Source: Spirosoma rhododendri | GTDB lineage: Bacteria > Bacteroidota > Bacteroidia > Cytophagales > Spirosomataceae | Assembly: GCF_012849055.1 (NCBI RefSeq) | Contig: NZ_CP051677.1 | Span: 2,736,001 to 2,800,000, forward strand | DNA length: 64,000 nt | Direction: 5' to 3' | Part shown: one piece after another, positions 29,574 to 38,219 of the stretch | How positions within the stretch are numbered: the first letter of the stretch is position 1 | How the letters are laid out: each line of letters starts with the position of its first letter | Program-made: the position numbers and the translations under genes | The notes under the pieces: model-generated | Told to the model about the DNA's origin: nothing | The model's input: only the letters and a program-made list of their open reading frames with translations | Database searches by the model: none

Positions 29574-30508
29574 TAATCAAGGCTTTCTGCTTCAATGGGT
29601 GTCATACGCTCGCGGGCGATGTTAGCCTGGTACGGATCGTCGGTTTCAACGGGACCGGCTAACAGTTCAGCATCGTGGACGACGATCTTCTCATACGGCT
29701 CAAACTTGCCCTTAGGTAGCCAGTACGCTAGTAGACCAGCGTAGGCTGCGGCCAGACCAGCGGCTGTCCAGCCAACGACGGGGTAGCGGTTCCACTGCCG
29801 GGTGGCGATGCCGCCAAAGCCAGCGACAAACGGTACCATGTACCAGGGGTCGTTGAGCTTGCGGGCGATCAGGTAACCGGCACCGGCCGTTACACCAAGA
29901 ATGCCAGCGGCCAGAGGTACGTCACGCTCGTCATCGCGGTTCCAGACGTCGGTGGTCAGCAGCGTATCGGGTGTACCGACGACAGTAGCGGCCGTCAGCC
30001 AACCCGCGTACAAACTAACCGGGATACGCAGGTACTTCTCGGGAGTTGGAACGTCGGTTTTTCCAATCTCCAGCGCGTGATGCAGCCCCAGCGCAGCGAT
30101 CAGATTCGCTTTCGTGGTCGCGTCGGAGATCAGCACACTTTCTTCGTCATTCTTTGAGAAAAAGTGCCCGAAGACGGCGTTGAGTGCCCAACTGGCGGCC
30201 CACCACGGCAAAGCTTCCTTGTAGCGCGGGTTGTATTCCTGCGAATTCAGGGCCTGATGCACCATCAGCGCGCCCAGCCCGGAATATACCGTCGACCAGA
30301 CAACACCGAACGACCAGCCCGCCGGGATGATCAGGTTCTTGTCGAATACCTGCTGGTACTGTGCTGGTACGTCGTATTCAGGTTCGCTTTCGGCCTCCTG
30401 CATCTGCTTGCCCTTCTCCCGGGCGTTACGGCTCGACAGCGACGTGTAAACGATACTGCCAACCGCGACTACGGCCGTAGCGATACGCCAGATTGATGTG
30501 GTTTTCAT
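29573..30508 (-). CDS. TspO/MBR-related multi-pass membrane protein
   Basis: From the ATG at 30508 (MKTTSIWRIATAVVAVG) the product has 311 residues and about eight membrane helices. 'IIPAGWSFGVVWSTVYSGLG' resembles the TspO helix-1/2 motif (PPGWVFxxVWxxLY), and 'PWWAASWALNAVFGHFF' fits the next helices. It is about twice the size of a classical TspO, with a C-terminal extension. Bacterial TspO proteins bind porphyrins and respond to light or oxygen stress. The relation is inferred from motifs only. It lies downstream of an SDR gene on the same strand. Confidence 0.6.
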   Translation of the reverse strand: MKTTSIWRIATAVVAVGSIVYTSLSSRNAREKGKQMQEAESEPEYDVPAQYQQVFDKNLIIPAGWSFGVVWSTVYSGLGALMVHQALNSQEYNPRYKEALPWWAASWALNAVFGHFFSKNDEESVLISDATTKANLIAALGLHHALEIGKTDVPTPEKYLRIPVSLYAGWLTAATVVGTPDTLLTTDVWNRDDERDVPLAAGILGVTAGAGYLIARKLNDPWYMVPFVAGFGGIATRQWNRYPVVGWTAAGLAAAYAGLLAYWLPKGKFEPYEKIVVHDAELLAGPVETDDPYQANIARERMTPIEAESLD

Positions 30509-30521
30509 ACTCGTTGCCTGT

Positions 30522-30592
30522 TTTAAGTTCAAGGTTTAACGTCCAATGTTGGCCCCGTCGACGGGAAACATTAATCCATAACCATTGAGCCT
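30522..30592. repeat. Imperfect inverted repeat, AAGGTTTA family (copy 3)
   Basis: TTCAAGGTTTAACGTCCAATGTT faces AACATTAATCCATAACCATTGAG around a GC-rich centre, between the SDR and the TspO-like gene. Confidence 0.65.
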
Positions 30593-31722
30593 ATCGACGC
30601 GTCGTCAATATCGGCAACCTTGCGCTTCACCTTATACTTGAGCTGTTCTGCTTTTGCCTTTGCTTTCAGCGCCTGAGCCTTGCTCGTTACTTCGTCTCCC
30701 AAGTCACTGACCTGCGATTGCACCTTTGATTTGGCATCGCTAGCCTGTTTGACTGCCGACTGCGCAATGTCCTGCACCGTGCCCAGCGCCCGCTTCCACT
30801 TGTACCGGTATTTTGCTTTTTCCAGCGGATTTGCATTGCGGTACATGATGGCCGCGACGACGCCTGTTGCGACCAGTGCAGCGACACCGATGCCGATCAC
30901 CAGATTGGCCGACGATGAATCTGATTTTTCCGATGGGGGCGACATCTGCTTGCGCGACGCGTTGGCACTTTGCTGGCTCGGCAATACGCTGGCCATGGCC
31001 GCAGCCAACTTGGTCGATGCGCCGGAAATTACTTTGTCTTTTCCCGCCATCAGGGCTTCGTAGCCGTCTTTGGCTACTTTGGCCGGATCAGCCAGATCGC
31101 CTTGAGCGACGACTGTGTTTTCAGCACCAGCCTTATTAAACCAGTCGGTGTCGGTAGCGGGTGGGAGCAGAGCCGTAACGGTAACGTTGCTGTCTTTCAG
31201 CTCGTTGTACAGCGCTTCCGAGAACGATAAGACGAAGGCCTTGGTAGCACCGTATATAGCTACCAGCGGGTTCGGCATCGTTGAGGCAATCGATGCCAGA
31301 TTCAGCACCTTACCTTCGTTGCGTGCCACCATGTCACGCACAAATAATTTAGTCAGCTGAACCAGTGTCGTGACGTTGAGCTGAATGATATCCAGTTCCT
31401 TTTGCAGATTGGTCTCGGTAGCGAACAGGCCATGTGCGCCAACACCGGCATTGTTGACCAGCACATTGACGGTCAGACCCTGTCGGTTTACTTCGTCGTA
31501 TACCTGCTGCGCGGAATCCGGCTTCGACAGATCTTTTTCGATAACCGTGCTGCTCGTGCCATACTGCCGGTTAAACTCGTCTGCAACGGTTTGCAGACGG
31601 TCTTCGCTGCGCGAAACCAGGATCAAATGATAGCCGTCTCGTGCGAATAGAGTGGCTAGTTCCTTACCGATACCGCTCGATGCGCCGGTGATCAGTACAC
31701 TTTTGCCAACTTCGGTGGTCAT
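30571..31722 (-). CDS. Short-chain dehydrogenase fused to a membrane and amphipathic tail
   Basis: Start taken at the ATG at 31722 (MTTEVGKSVLITGASSGIG), giving 383 residues. The first 250 residues are an SDR: Rossmann GASSGIG, NNAG ('LVNNAGVGAHG') and catalytic 'YGATKAF' (YxxxK) with a preceding Ser. It then has a linker, one membrane helix (about residues 287-310, 'LVIGIGVAALVATGVVAAIMY') and a charged, Ala/Lys-rich helical tail of about 70 residues ('SAVKQASDAKSKVQSQVSDLG'). A single SDR usually ends near residue 260, so the tail is an addition that may tether the enzyme to the membrane. Substrate unknown. Confidence 0.88.
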   Translation of the reverse strand: MTTEVGKSVLITGASSGIGKELATLFARDGYHLILVSRSEDRLQTVADEFNRQYGTSSTVIEKDLSKPDSAQQVYDEVNRQGLTVNVLVNNAGVGAHGLFATETNLQKELDIIQLNVTTLVQLTKLFVRDMVARNEGKVLNLASIASTMPNPLVAIYGATKAFVLSFSEALYNELKDSNVTVTALLPPATDTDWFNKAGAENTVVAQGDLADPAKVAKDGYEALMAGKDKVISGASTKLAAAMASVLPSQQSANASRKQMSPPSEKSDSSSANLVIGIGVAALVATGVVAAIMYRNANPLEKAKYRYKWKRALGTVQDIAQSAVKQASDAKSKVQSQVSDLGDEVTSKAQALKAKAKAEQLKYKVKRKVADIDDASIGSMVMD

Positions 31723-31785
31723 ACGTGTATGCGTGATTGGTTGATGTGTACTCAACCCATCCCAACCGAAGTTGTTTGCACGTGC

Positions 31786-33084
31786 TTACTTAGCCACAAC
31801 CTTCAGATCAATCTTGCGCATCGTAGGCCGGGCCACGGCCGTGCTGTCGAACCGACGGCGGGGCGCACCCGATCCGCGCCCGATCGCATCGACACGTAAG
31901 TAGTTTATTCCCGACGTAACCAGTTGCTGCTTTACCATATTTACCCGCTTGAACGACAGGCTCTTGTTGGAAAGCCCACCGGCTGCGTCGTTGGCAAAAC
32001 CAACCAGTTGAACCTGTAGTCGTGGATACGTTTTCAGCAGCGTGGTCAGCTCCGAAATAGTGGCCTGACCGCTGGCAGTTAGCGACAAAGACCCTGGCTC
32101 GAATGTCAGACCCGGCATCGGGAATACACGCCCTTTCGGTAGGGCCGCGTTGCCGATGTAAGGGGTTATTTCCTGACTGAGAGCGCCCGTCGTAGCAGGT
32201 GCTGCCGTTGTTCCGGGTAACGCAGCTGTAGCTGGCCGACGATTGGCGGAATCAACCGGTACATCCAGCGACCGGGCTACCGTATCGCTGAGTTGCGTTG
32301 AGTCGCCGGTTGCGCTAAGCTCATCTGCCGAGGCATCGTGATTTTGTGTATTCTGGTACACGTAGTAGCTTAATCCGAGCAGGGCAAGCAGCACTAACGC
32401 ACCAACACCCCAGCGGCCCAGCGAACTGGTGTCGCTGTCGCCCGATGGCTCATAGCTGACGGGAGCGCGATTTACCACAACCTGTCCACTCGCTTCGGCC
32501 TGCTGCCGTCGGGCGGGAGCCGCAACGCCTGAAACGATTTGCTGTAACCCAACTTTCTCAACCAGCCGGGGCATAAACTCGTCCGGTACAGCGTTGACGA
32601 AGGCTTCGCGCTCGGCAAACAGCGACGCTGCCAGGCCGTCGGCGTCGAGCTTGCGATCTTTGACCGTCTTGCCCAACACGTGCAACGTGATGGTGCTGAT
32701 GAGCCCGAGCAGCGAAATTGACGACGAATTACGAATACCGGCATAACCCGAAATCATGCTGCCGATCGAGCTTTTCATGGCAGGCAGCAAGTGGCTGATT
32801 ACGTCGTTTCCCTGCGTAATGAGGGCGTTCGTCTGGTTCGGGTCGCGCAGAACGGTGTTGAGCGAGTCGAGTAACTGCCCCTCATAGCGGCCCCGTTTTA
32901 TGTGATTAAAGAGTTGATTGACACCGATTTCGGTGGTGGTGCGCTTCATTAACCCACCAACGATTGTGTAAACAAGGCCATCAACGGCCTTTTGTGTTTT
33001 CTCGGCGGGTTCGTCGACATAGTTGGCAATGCGCGACAGAACATCCGAGTTCAGAATATCATTAAACGTGGCAAATAACGTCAT
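31786..33084 (-). CDS. DUF937 - OmpA-domain envelope protein
   Basis: From the ATG at 33084 (MTLFATFNDILNSDVLSRIA) the product has 432 residues. An N-terminal DUF937 helical domain (residues 1-140, 'AEKTQKAVDGLVYTIVGGLMKRTT') is followed by a region ending in one membrane helix (about residues 225-245, 'WGVGALVLLALLGLSYYVY'), a Pro/Ala/Thr-rich linker and a C-terminal OmpA-like domain ('LSLTASGQATISELTTLLKTYPRLQVQLVGFANDAAG'). The OmpA domain suggests binding to peptidoglycan from an inner-membrane anchor. Function unknown; it appears monocistronic. Confidence 0.88.
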   Translation of the reverse strand: MTLFATFNDILNSDVLSRIANYVDEPAEKTQKAVDGLVYTIVGGLMKRTTTEIGVNQLFNHIKRGRYEGQLLDSLNTVLRDPNQTNALITQGNDVISHLLPAMKSSIGSMISGYAGIRNSSSISLLGLISTITLHVLGKTVKDRKLDADGLAASLFAEREAFVNAVPDEFMPRLVEKVGLQQIVSGVAAPARRQQAEASGQVVVNRAPVSYEPSGDSDTSSLGRWGVGALVLLALLGLSYYVYQNTQNHDASADELSATGDSTQLSDTVARSLDVPVDSANRRPATAALPGTTAAPATTGALSQEITPYIGNAALPKGRVFPMPGLTFEPGSLSLTASGQATISELTTLLKTYPRLQVQLVGFANDAAGGLSNKSLSFKRVNMVKQQLVTSGINYLRVDAIGRGSGAPRRRFDSTAVARPTMRKIDLKVVAK

Positions 33085-33219
33085 AGAGGACAATCTCAAA
33101 CAGGCTATAGATTTAGTAGTCTGCGTTAGACGGAAGAAAACGTCCGCAGATACCGGCCCGGCATAAAATTAAGTAACGATTAGCAAATCGACACCCTATC
33201 CAACGGGATAAAGTAGCCG

Positions 33220-33408
33220 TTACCGCTTGGCCATTCGCCCGATAACTTCCTGATAATCGGTTTCTACGTCGCGCAGCCGGGCCTGACAGAACGTAATCAG
33301 TTCGGTCGCCTGCCTTATTTTTCCCGGCAGCTCATCGAGTGGAATTGCATCACTTTCTATGTCGTCAATCAGCATCGTGAGCTGTTCGTAGGCTTCCTGG
33401 TAGGTCAT
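33220..33408 (-). CDS. xseB: Exodeoxyribonuclease VII small subunit
   Basis: The 62-residue protein 'MTYQEAYEQLTMLIDDIESDAIPLDELPGKIRQATELITFCQARL' is a typical two-helix XseB. Several copies bind the large subunit to form the ExoVII complex, which degrades single-stranded DNA into short oligonucleotides. It follows xseA by 15 bases in one transcript. Confidence 0.95.
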   Translation of the reverse strand: MTYQEAYEQLTMLIDDIESDAIPLDELPGKIRQATELITFCQARLRDVETDYQEVIGRMAKR

Positions 33409-33423
33409 GTTCTGAATGTGTCG

Positions 33424-34614
33424 TTACTGACTGATCACCTGTACGCTGCCGTCGCTCAACTGTACCTGGAGCGCGTCGCCCGGGCGGACATCGGAGGCTT
33501 TCGTCAGTATCTGTCCGTTGCGCAGCAGCATGGCGTAACCCCGTTTCAGCACGTTGGCCGGGTCGAGGTGGCGTAGCGTTACGGCTTTTTCCGTCAGGTC
33601 GGTGTGGCGATCGCGGAAATAGTTGTGCATTATAAACTGGAACCGCTCGGTCTCGCTGTCGAGCTGCTCGCGGGCATGTTGCAGGCTGGTCCGGGTAGCA
33701 TTGAGCAGTCGTTCGCGCTGGTACAGGCAACGCTCCTCAAACTGCCGGTTGTGCTCAATCAGAAACGCAGCGGCTTTCGTCGGCGTCTTTACGCTCTGAT
33801 GGCACAGCAGGTCGGTAATGCTGACGTTACGTTCGTGGCCGATACCGGCCAAGATGGGTATGGAAAAGCCCGCAACGGCCCGGCCCAGTTCGTAGGTATC
33901 AAACGAACCGAAGTCAAGCTGCGAACCACCCCCCCGCACGATCACGACCGCGTCGTAGGCAGTTTGACTAGCCAGAATCTTGTCGAGTTGCGCGCAAATA
34001 GCCCGTTCGGCACCCTGCCCCTGCACCTGCGACAGATACTCGTCAACCACAAAGTCGTAGCCCAGCGGATTCTGCGCCAGTTCGTGCCGGAAGTCGCGCC
34101 ATCCATCGGAGTTGGGGGCAGTAATCAGTGCCAGCCGCTGTATCACCGTAGGGCGGGGCAGGAGCTGATTCGACGTAATGTATTGCCCGGCTTCAACCCA
34201 GATCAGGTCGGGGTGCTGCGCGACGAGCGTGTCAAGTACGGCCTGCCGTTCGCGCTCCAGATTCCCTAGTGTGTAAGCCGGGTCGATCTTAACGATCTCC
34301 AGCCGCAGTCCGTAGACGGGGTTAAAGCTGACGACAACCTGCAACAGCAACTGAATATTACGGGCAAAGGCCACGCCCGTTGCCTGTTCGAAATCGCGAA
34401 TCGTGTGGTAATGTCGGCGCCAGATGCAGGCTTCCAGCTTGGCCGTCGTTTCGCGGCCTTCCCGTTCCACGAGCGTCATGAAGCAGTACCCCCGGTCGGG
34501 ATAATTCTTAATGTCACTCGTTTCGGCCACCACCCACAATGGCCGACCTCCAAACGCGTCGTCGACGACCGCGTTCAGCGTAAAAGCCAGATCAGACAGA
34601 CGGATGGGAGACAT
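33424..34614 (-). CDS. xseA: Exodeoxyribonuclease VII large subunit
   Basis: The 396-residue product has an N-terminal OB-fold ('PLWVVAETSDIKNYPDRGYCFMTLVE'), the catalytic domain ('ALITAPNSDGWRDFRHEL', 'YDAVVIVRGGGSQLDFGSFDTYELGRAVAGFSIPILAGIGHERN') and a long C-terminal coiled coil followed by a short beta-strand region ('DPANVLKRGYAMLLRNG'). The GGG and GIGHE motifs are ExoVII hallmarks. It is partnered by xseB directly downstream. Confidence 0.96.
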   Translation of the reverse strand: MSPIRLSDLAFTLNAVVDDAFGGRPLWVVAETSDIKNYPDRGYCFMTLVEREGRETTAKLEACIWRRHYHTIRDFEQATGVAFARNIQLLLQVVVSFNPVYGLRLEIVKIDPAYTLGNLERERQAVLDTLVAQHPDLIWVEAGQYITSNQLLPRPTVIQRLALITAPNSDGWRDFRHELAQNPLGYDFVVDEYLSQVQGQGAERAICAQLDKILASQTAYDAVVIVRGGGSQLDFGSFDTYELGRAVAGFSIPILAGIGHERNVSITDLLCHQSVKTPTKAAAFLIEHNRQFEERCLYQRERLLNATRTSLQHAREQLDSETERFQFIMHNYFRDRHTDLTEKAVTLRHLDPANVLKRGYAMLLRNGQILTKASDVRPGDALQVQLSDGSVQVISQ

Positions 34615-34620
34615 GTATTG

Positions 34621-34740
34621 AATGATTGAGTGACAGAATGATTGACGGGGCCACCCGTGCGGTGATAGAATGACTGATTAATCGCTGTGTTGCAACTTTT
34701 CATTCACTCATTCTATCACTCACTCATTCTATCATTGACC
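34621..34740. repeat. Inverted repeat, ATTCTATCACTCA family
   Basis: Between xseA and pheS, TGAGTGACAGAATGATTGA and GGTGATAGAATGACT face CATTCACTCATTCTATCACT and CACTCATTCTATCATTGA. The last unit abuts and includes the pheS stop codon. Confidence 0.75.
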
Positions 34741-35772
34741 AGCGAACTGCCGGAGGAAGCGGATGTCGTTTTCGGTGTACAGACGCAGGTCGTTGACGAC
34801 GTACTTCAGCTGGGTGATCCGTTCGATACCCATACCGAAAGCAAAGCCGGTGTATTCCTCCGGGTCGATGCCGCAATTGGCAATCACCTGCGGATCGACC
34901 ATACCGGAACCGGCAATCTCGACCCAGCCGCTGTGCTTACAGATGTTGCAGCCCTTACCCCCGCAAATCTGACAGGAGATGTCGATCTCAGCGCTGGGTT
35001 CGGTGAAGGGGAAGTACGACGGGCGAAACCGAATCTGCGTACCCGGCTCGAACATCTCTTTCACGAAATGATAGAGCGTGTCTTTCAGATCTTTAAAACC
35101 CACGTTCCGGTCTATGTACAAGCCTTCGACCTGGTGGAACATGCAATGGGCGCGGGCCGAAATCGTTTCGTTGCGGTACACCCGCCCCGGCATAATCGAC
35201 CGAATGGGCGGCTTGGTATGTTCCATCAGCCGAATCTGCACGTTCGACGTGTGTGTACGCAGCAGCACATCGCCCCCCGGCTCGCCCTCGGTCGCTTTGC
35301 GGATAAAGAACGTGTCCTGCATGTCGCGGGCCGGGTGGTTGTCGGGGAAGTTGAGTGCCCCGAAATTGTACCAGTCCGACTCGATTTCCGGGCCGTCGGC
35401 AACGTTAAAGCCGATACGCTCAAAAATCTGAATGATGCGCTGCCGTACCAGATTCAGCGGATGCTGATTACCGGTCAGGTTGGGCACGGTCGGTAGCGTA
35501 AGGTCGAATGGCGGGGTAGTGTTGGTAGCCTGCTGCTGTTCAAGCGACTCGCTGAACGCATCGAATCGGGCCTGAGCGGCATTCTTCAGGCCGTTCAACG
35601 CCTGCCCCACCGCCCGACGCTGATCGGCCGGTACTTGTTTGAGGGCATCGAACAAAGCTGTAACAACACCTTTACGGCTGATATAGCGCATCCGGAACTG
35701 TTCCAGTTCATCTTTCGAGCGCACCTCGTACTGTTCTATCTCCTGTTGGATCGCGTCAACGTTCTCCAGCAT
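34732..35772 (-). CDS. pheS: Phenylalanine--tRNA ligase alpha subunit
   Basis: The 346-residue product has the N-terminal tRNA-binding coiled coil (about residues 1-90) and the class II catalytic domain: motif 1 around 'HPLNLVRQRIIQIFERIGF', motif 2 'HQVEGLYIDRNVGFKDLKDTL' with 'FRPSYFPFTEPSAEID', and motif 3 'GFAFGMGIERITQLKY'. It charges tRNA-Phe with the beta subunit, whose gene is not adjacent. A cysteine pair in 'CQICGGKGCNICKHSGW' is a zinc-knuckle-like insert found in many PheS. An exact -7 element lies just upstream. Confidence 0.97.
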   Translation of the reverse strand: MLENVDAIQQEIEQYEVRSKDELEQFRMRYISRKGVVTALFDALKQVPADQRRAVGQALNGLKNAAQARFDAFSESLEQQQATNTTPPFDLTLPTVPNLTGNQHPLNLVRQRIIQIFERIGFNVADGPEIESDWYNFGALNFPDNHPARDMQDTFFIRKATEGEPGGDVLLRTHTSNVQIRLMEHTKPPIRSIMPGRVYRNETISARAHCMFHQVEGLYIDRNVGFKDLKDTLYHFVKEMFEPGTQIRFRPSYFPFTEPSAEIDISCQICGGKGCNICKHSGWVEIAGSGMVDPQVIANCGIDPEEYTGFAFGMGIERITQLKYVVNDLRLYTENDIRFLRQFAGQ

Positions 35773-36160
35773 ACGTCTGCTTATTGGCTATTGTCAAACC
35801 ACAAAGGTACAGAAAAGTCACGGCCTGTTCATGGCTGGCTGTGTCTTGTCAGGCAGTAACATATGTTAACGTAAGCGGCTGATACTGACGTTGTAGCGGA
35901 ACGGTCGCTACCGGAAAGGTGCGATGTGACAGACTCTTGTGCCTGATTTTCAAAAAATTACAGTGAAGGGAACTGGACGAATGAATATACGTCGATAAGT
36001 CCGTTAGGGTCTGATTGTTGTACTACCATTGACTGACAGGCCACAGTAATGAGCGATTAGTATACCTGGCTGATACTTGTAAACAGATAGTGTTAATCTT
36101 TTGCAAGAGGCTGACTGTCAACACGTAATCAGTCTTACTTACCAACTTCACAAGATAATC
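35773..36160. other. 388-base divergent intergenic region without a gene
   Basis: It separates pheS (minus) from the first LytTR gene (plus). It contains the pheS -7 element and a small hairpin (GTAGCG at 35893-35898 with CGCTAC at 35906-35911). Short frames here lack family features. No RNA gene was recognised. Confidence 0.5.
35802..35809 (-). promoter_or_regulatory. Bacteroidota -7 promoter element for pheS
   Basis: CAAAGGTA on the plus strand is TACCTTTG on the minus strand, an exact TAnnTTTG match, 30 bases upstream of the pheS ATG. The -33 TTG is not evident. Confidence 0.5.
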
Positions 36161-36592
36161 ATGAAGCCATTTGTCAGCGAACCCCTTTTCGAGTCGATGT
36201 CTACTCCGTTCCCCAAAAGTGTAGAAAAAATTGCCGATTCTACCACAACTCAAAAGCTGCTGATTCCTTTTTACGATCGGAAACGAACAGTTTTTGCGGA
36301 TGAAATTGTACGGCTCGAAGGGTGCGGGAACTACACGAACTTCTTCCTGAAGGATGGGACGAAAATGCTGGTTTCACGCACATTGAAAGAGTACGAAACG
36401 CTGCTCACCGACGAGTCATTTGTACGGGTTCACAAATCGTGCATTGTTAATCTGAGTTTTGTGCGCAAGTTTTTCATTAAAAAAGAAGGTGAGCTTGAAC
36501 TAACAGATGGTCAGCAGGTGAAAATCTCCCGGCGTCGGGCGCAAATGTTTATGGATCGGATTCGTAGTTATCAGTCGGTGCTGGTCAACTAA
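36161..36592 (+). CDS. LytTR DNA-binding regulator (first of a pair)
   Basis: From the ATG at 36161 (MKPFVSEPLFESM) the product has 143 residues: a short N-terminus and one LytTR domain ('EIVRLEGCGNYTNFFLKDGTKMLVSRTLKEYETLL', 'FVRVHKSCIVNLSFVRKFF', 'DGQQVKISRRRAQMFMDRI'). LytTR is a beta-rich DNA-binding domain usually attached to a receiver; none is present here. A paralogue lies 243 bases downstream. It may act without phosphorylation or with an unlinked partner. Targets unknown. Confidence 0.93.
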   Translation: MKPFVSEPLFESMSTPFPKSVEKIADSTTTQKLLIPFYDRKRTVFADEIVRLEGCGNYTNFFLKDGTKMLVSRTLKEYETLLTDESFVRVHKSCIVNLSFVRKFFIKKEGELELTDGQQVKISRRRAQMFMDRIRSYQSVLVN

Positions 36593-36788
36593 TTCGGGCT
36601 GCGAAAATGCGCAATTAACTGGTGTAAACTGCTGATGGGATCGACCACGTATTTCTACGTATTAAGTCGAGTGAATACCCCCTAAAGGTTTTTCTATTTG
36701 TTAGCTAAGTGCCTGAAAATAAATTAGTTCTCTGTTGAAGAAGGCAGATTTGAGTTAAGCGTCTTTTTCTGAGGTGGAGGTTGGTCGA

Positions 36789-36796
36789 TAATTTTG
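36789..36796 (+). promoter_or_regulatory. -7 element upstream of the second LytTR gene
   Basis: TAATTTTG is an exact TAnnTTTG match 39 bases before the ATG at 36836. A convincing -33 box is not seen. Confidence 0.4.
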
Positions 36797-36835
36797 TTTC
36801 AACAAGAACGGAGAAACAATCAGACACACCTGCCC

Positions 36836-37255
36836 ATGAAACCGACTCAATTTCCTTCAACTGCTGCCAGTATCATCGCTCCGCAGTATCCGAGTGCTTA
36901 CCAGCGCGGCATGCAACGCATTGCACTCCCGTACCTGAATCGTACCGTTTTTATTTCGGTAGATGACATAATTTGTTTGCAGGGCGAAGGAAATTATACG
37001 TACCTGTGTACGCGGGATCGGAAGAAATATTTAGTGTCGAAGACACTAAAAGAGTTCGAAAGAACACTGGATGAGTCGATGTTTCTACGCATCCACAAAT
37101 CATACATGGTTAATATGGCATACGTTCAGCAGGGGCCATTCAGCACCGAACGGCGGATTCGGCTGGCCGATGGACGTGAGGTAGCTATTTCACGCCGACG
37201 CATGAAGGAGATCGCCCTGCAACTGGCACAGTATCAGCAAAAGCTGGTTAACTAG
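36836..37255 (+). CDS. LytTR DNA-binding regulator (second of a pair)
   Basis: From the ATG at 36836 (MKPTQFPSTAASIIAPQ) the product has 139 residues and, like its neighbour, is only a LytTR domain: 'DDIICLQGEGNYTYLCTRDRKKYLVSKTLKEFERTL', 'FLRIHKSYMVNMAYVQ', 'DGREVAISRRRMKEIALQL'. The two proteins share the GxGNYT, VS(K/R)TLKE, (V/I)HKS and ISRRR blocks and clearly arose by duplication. It has its own candidate promoter and ends at a strong bidirectional terminator. Confidence 0.93.
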   Translation: MKPTQFPSTAASIIAPQYPSAYQRGMQRIALPYLNRTVFISVDDIICLQGEGNYTYLCTRDRKKYLVSKTLKEFERTLDESMFLRIHKSYMVNMAYVQQGPFSTERRIRLADGREVAISRRRMKEIALQLAQYQQKLVN

Positions 37256-37275
37256 ATTCAGGATATACCAGCTAA

Positions 37276-37309
37276 CAAAAAGGGCCACCCGCGCGGGTGG
37301 CCCTTTTTG
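37276..37309. terminator. Bidirectional terminator between LytTR and porin genes
   Basis: A 34-bp perfect palindrome (arms CAAAAAGGGCCACCCGC) with T5 on either strand lies between converging genes. Confidence 0.93.
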
Positions 37310-37327
37310 CTGACTGACCGGGACGAC

Positions 37328-38002
37328 TTACAGTAATTTGTAAGCCAGTGTAATCTGCCACGACTTGAATCGCTGCCCGAACTGAGCGCTGGAGCCGTTG
37401 GCGTTGATCTGCGCAATGTCAGTCAGGTTGCCTTCGTAACGCACATCGAGACCGATCGGACCGAGGTCGAGACCGCCACCCACCTGATAGCCGTAGTAGG
37501 CTTTTTTCCAGGCGTCGTTGAGCGAGTTGTTGGTATACTGGCGAAGGGCATCACCAAGTCCCTGATTGTTGTCGATACGAAACGACGCGACCGGCCCTGC
37601 CATGATCCGGATGGGACCACCTTTGATGCCAAGCAGCAGTGGCACATCGAAACTGGTTGTCCGGATCGTTGCTGACTCCGTTACGCCGTTGCGGACCACG
37701 TCGAGTGATCCCTGCCGGGTGGAATAAAGTAGCTCAGGTTGGATAAACAGGTTTTTACCAATGCGGGCGTACACGCCAAACGAGGTGCCGGTGCGGGTAG
37801 AATAACTATCGCTCAAACTATTACGGAATGTTTGCCCGTCGACGCCGACGTTTGGTGATCCATTCGCGTTGGTGCCGACGTTTACGAAATTACCGAACGA
37901 CAGTTTTGATAGATTAACGCCCCCCTTGATACCAACTGAAAACTGGGCGAAGGTAAGGGCCGGCAATAAGGTAAGCGCGGCAAAAAGGACTGTCTTTTTC
38001 AT
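37328..38002 (-). CDS. Outer-membrane beta-barrel (PorT/porin-like) protein
   Basis: The 224-residue product has a signal peptide (MKKTVLFAALTLLPALTFA) and a barrel that opens 'FSVGIKGGVNLSKLSFG' and closes 'FKSWQITLAYKLL' with an aromatic-rich terminal strand. Middle strands include 'SFGVYARIGKNLFIQPELLYS' and 'YYGYQVGGGLDLGPIGLDVRYE'. This is the outer-membrane beta-barrel family common in Bacteroidota. Its role is not known. It appears monocistronic. Confidence 0.9.
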   Translation of the reverse strand: MKKTVLFAALTLLPALTFAQFSVGIKGGVNLSKLSFGNFVNVGTNANGSPNVGVDGQTFRNSLSDSYSTRTGTSFGVYARIGKNLFIQPELLYSTRQGSLDVVRNGVTESATIRTTSFDVPLLLGIKGGPIRIMAGPVASFRIDNNQGLGDALRQYTNNSLNDAWKKAYYGYQVGGGLDLGPIGLDVRYEGNLTDIAQINANGSSAQFGQRFKSWQITLAYKLL

Positions 38003-38219
38003 ACGTTAATGTGTTTGTAGTGACTTGCTTTTAGGTAACGGGAAATGAAGCGGCAGGGTACGTGGGGCCAACTAATTTCGATGGAACGGCGTTCTACTTG
38101 TACCGTTTGGTACGTCAAAAACAGTGCCTTTCTAAGACTGCCAGCGGTTAGAATGCAAACAGTAATTTGGGTTTAATTGGCCCGATGACTGTGCACAAAT
38201 AATAGTAGTCAACTCATTG

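Noticed and set aside
36023..36253. 76-codon minus-strand frame near the first LytTR start
   Set aside because: It overlaps the LytTR coding start and lacks family features.
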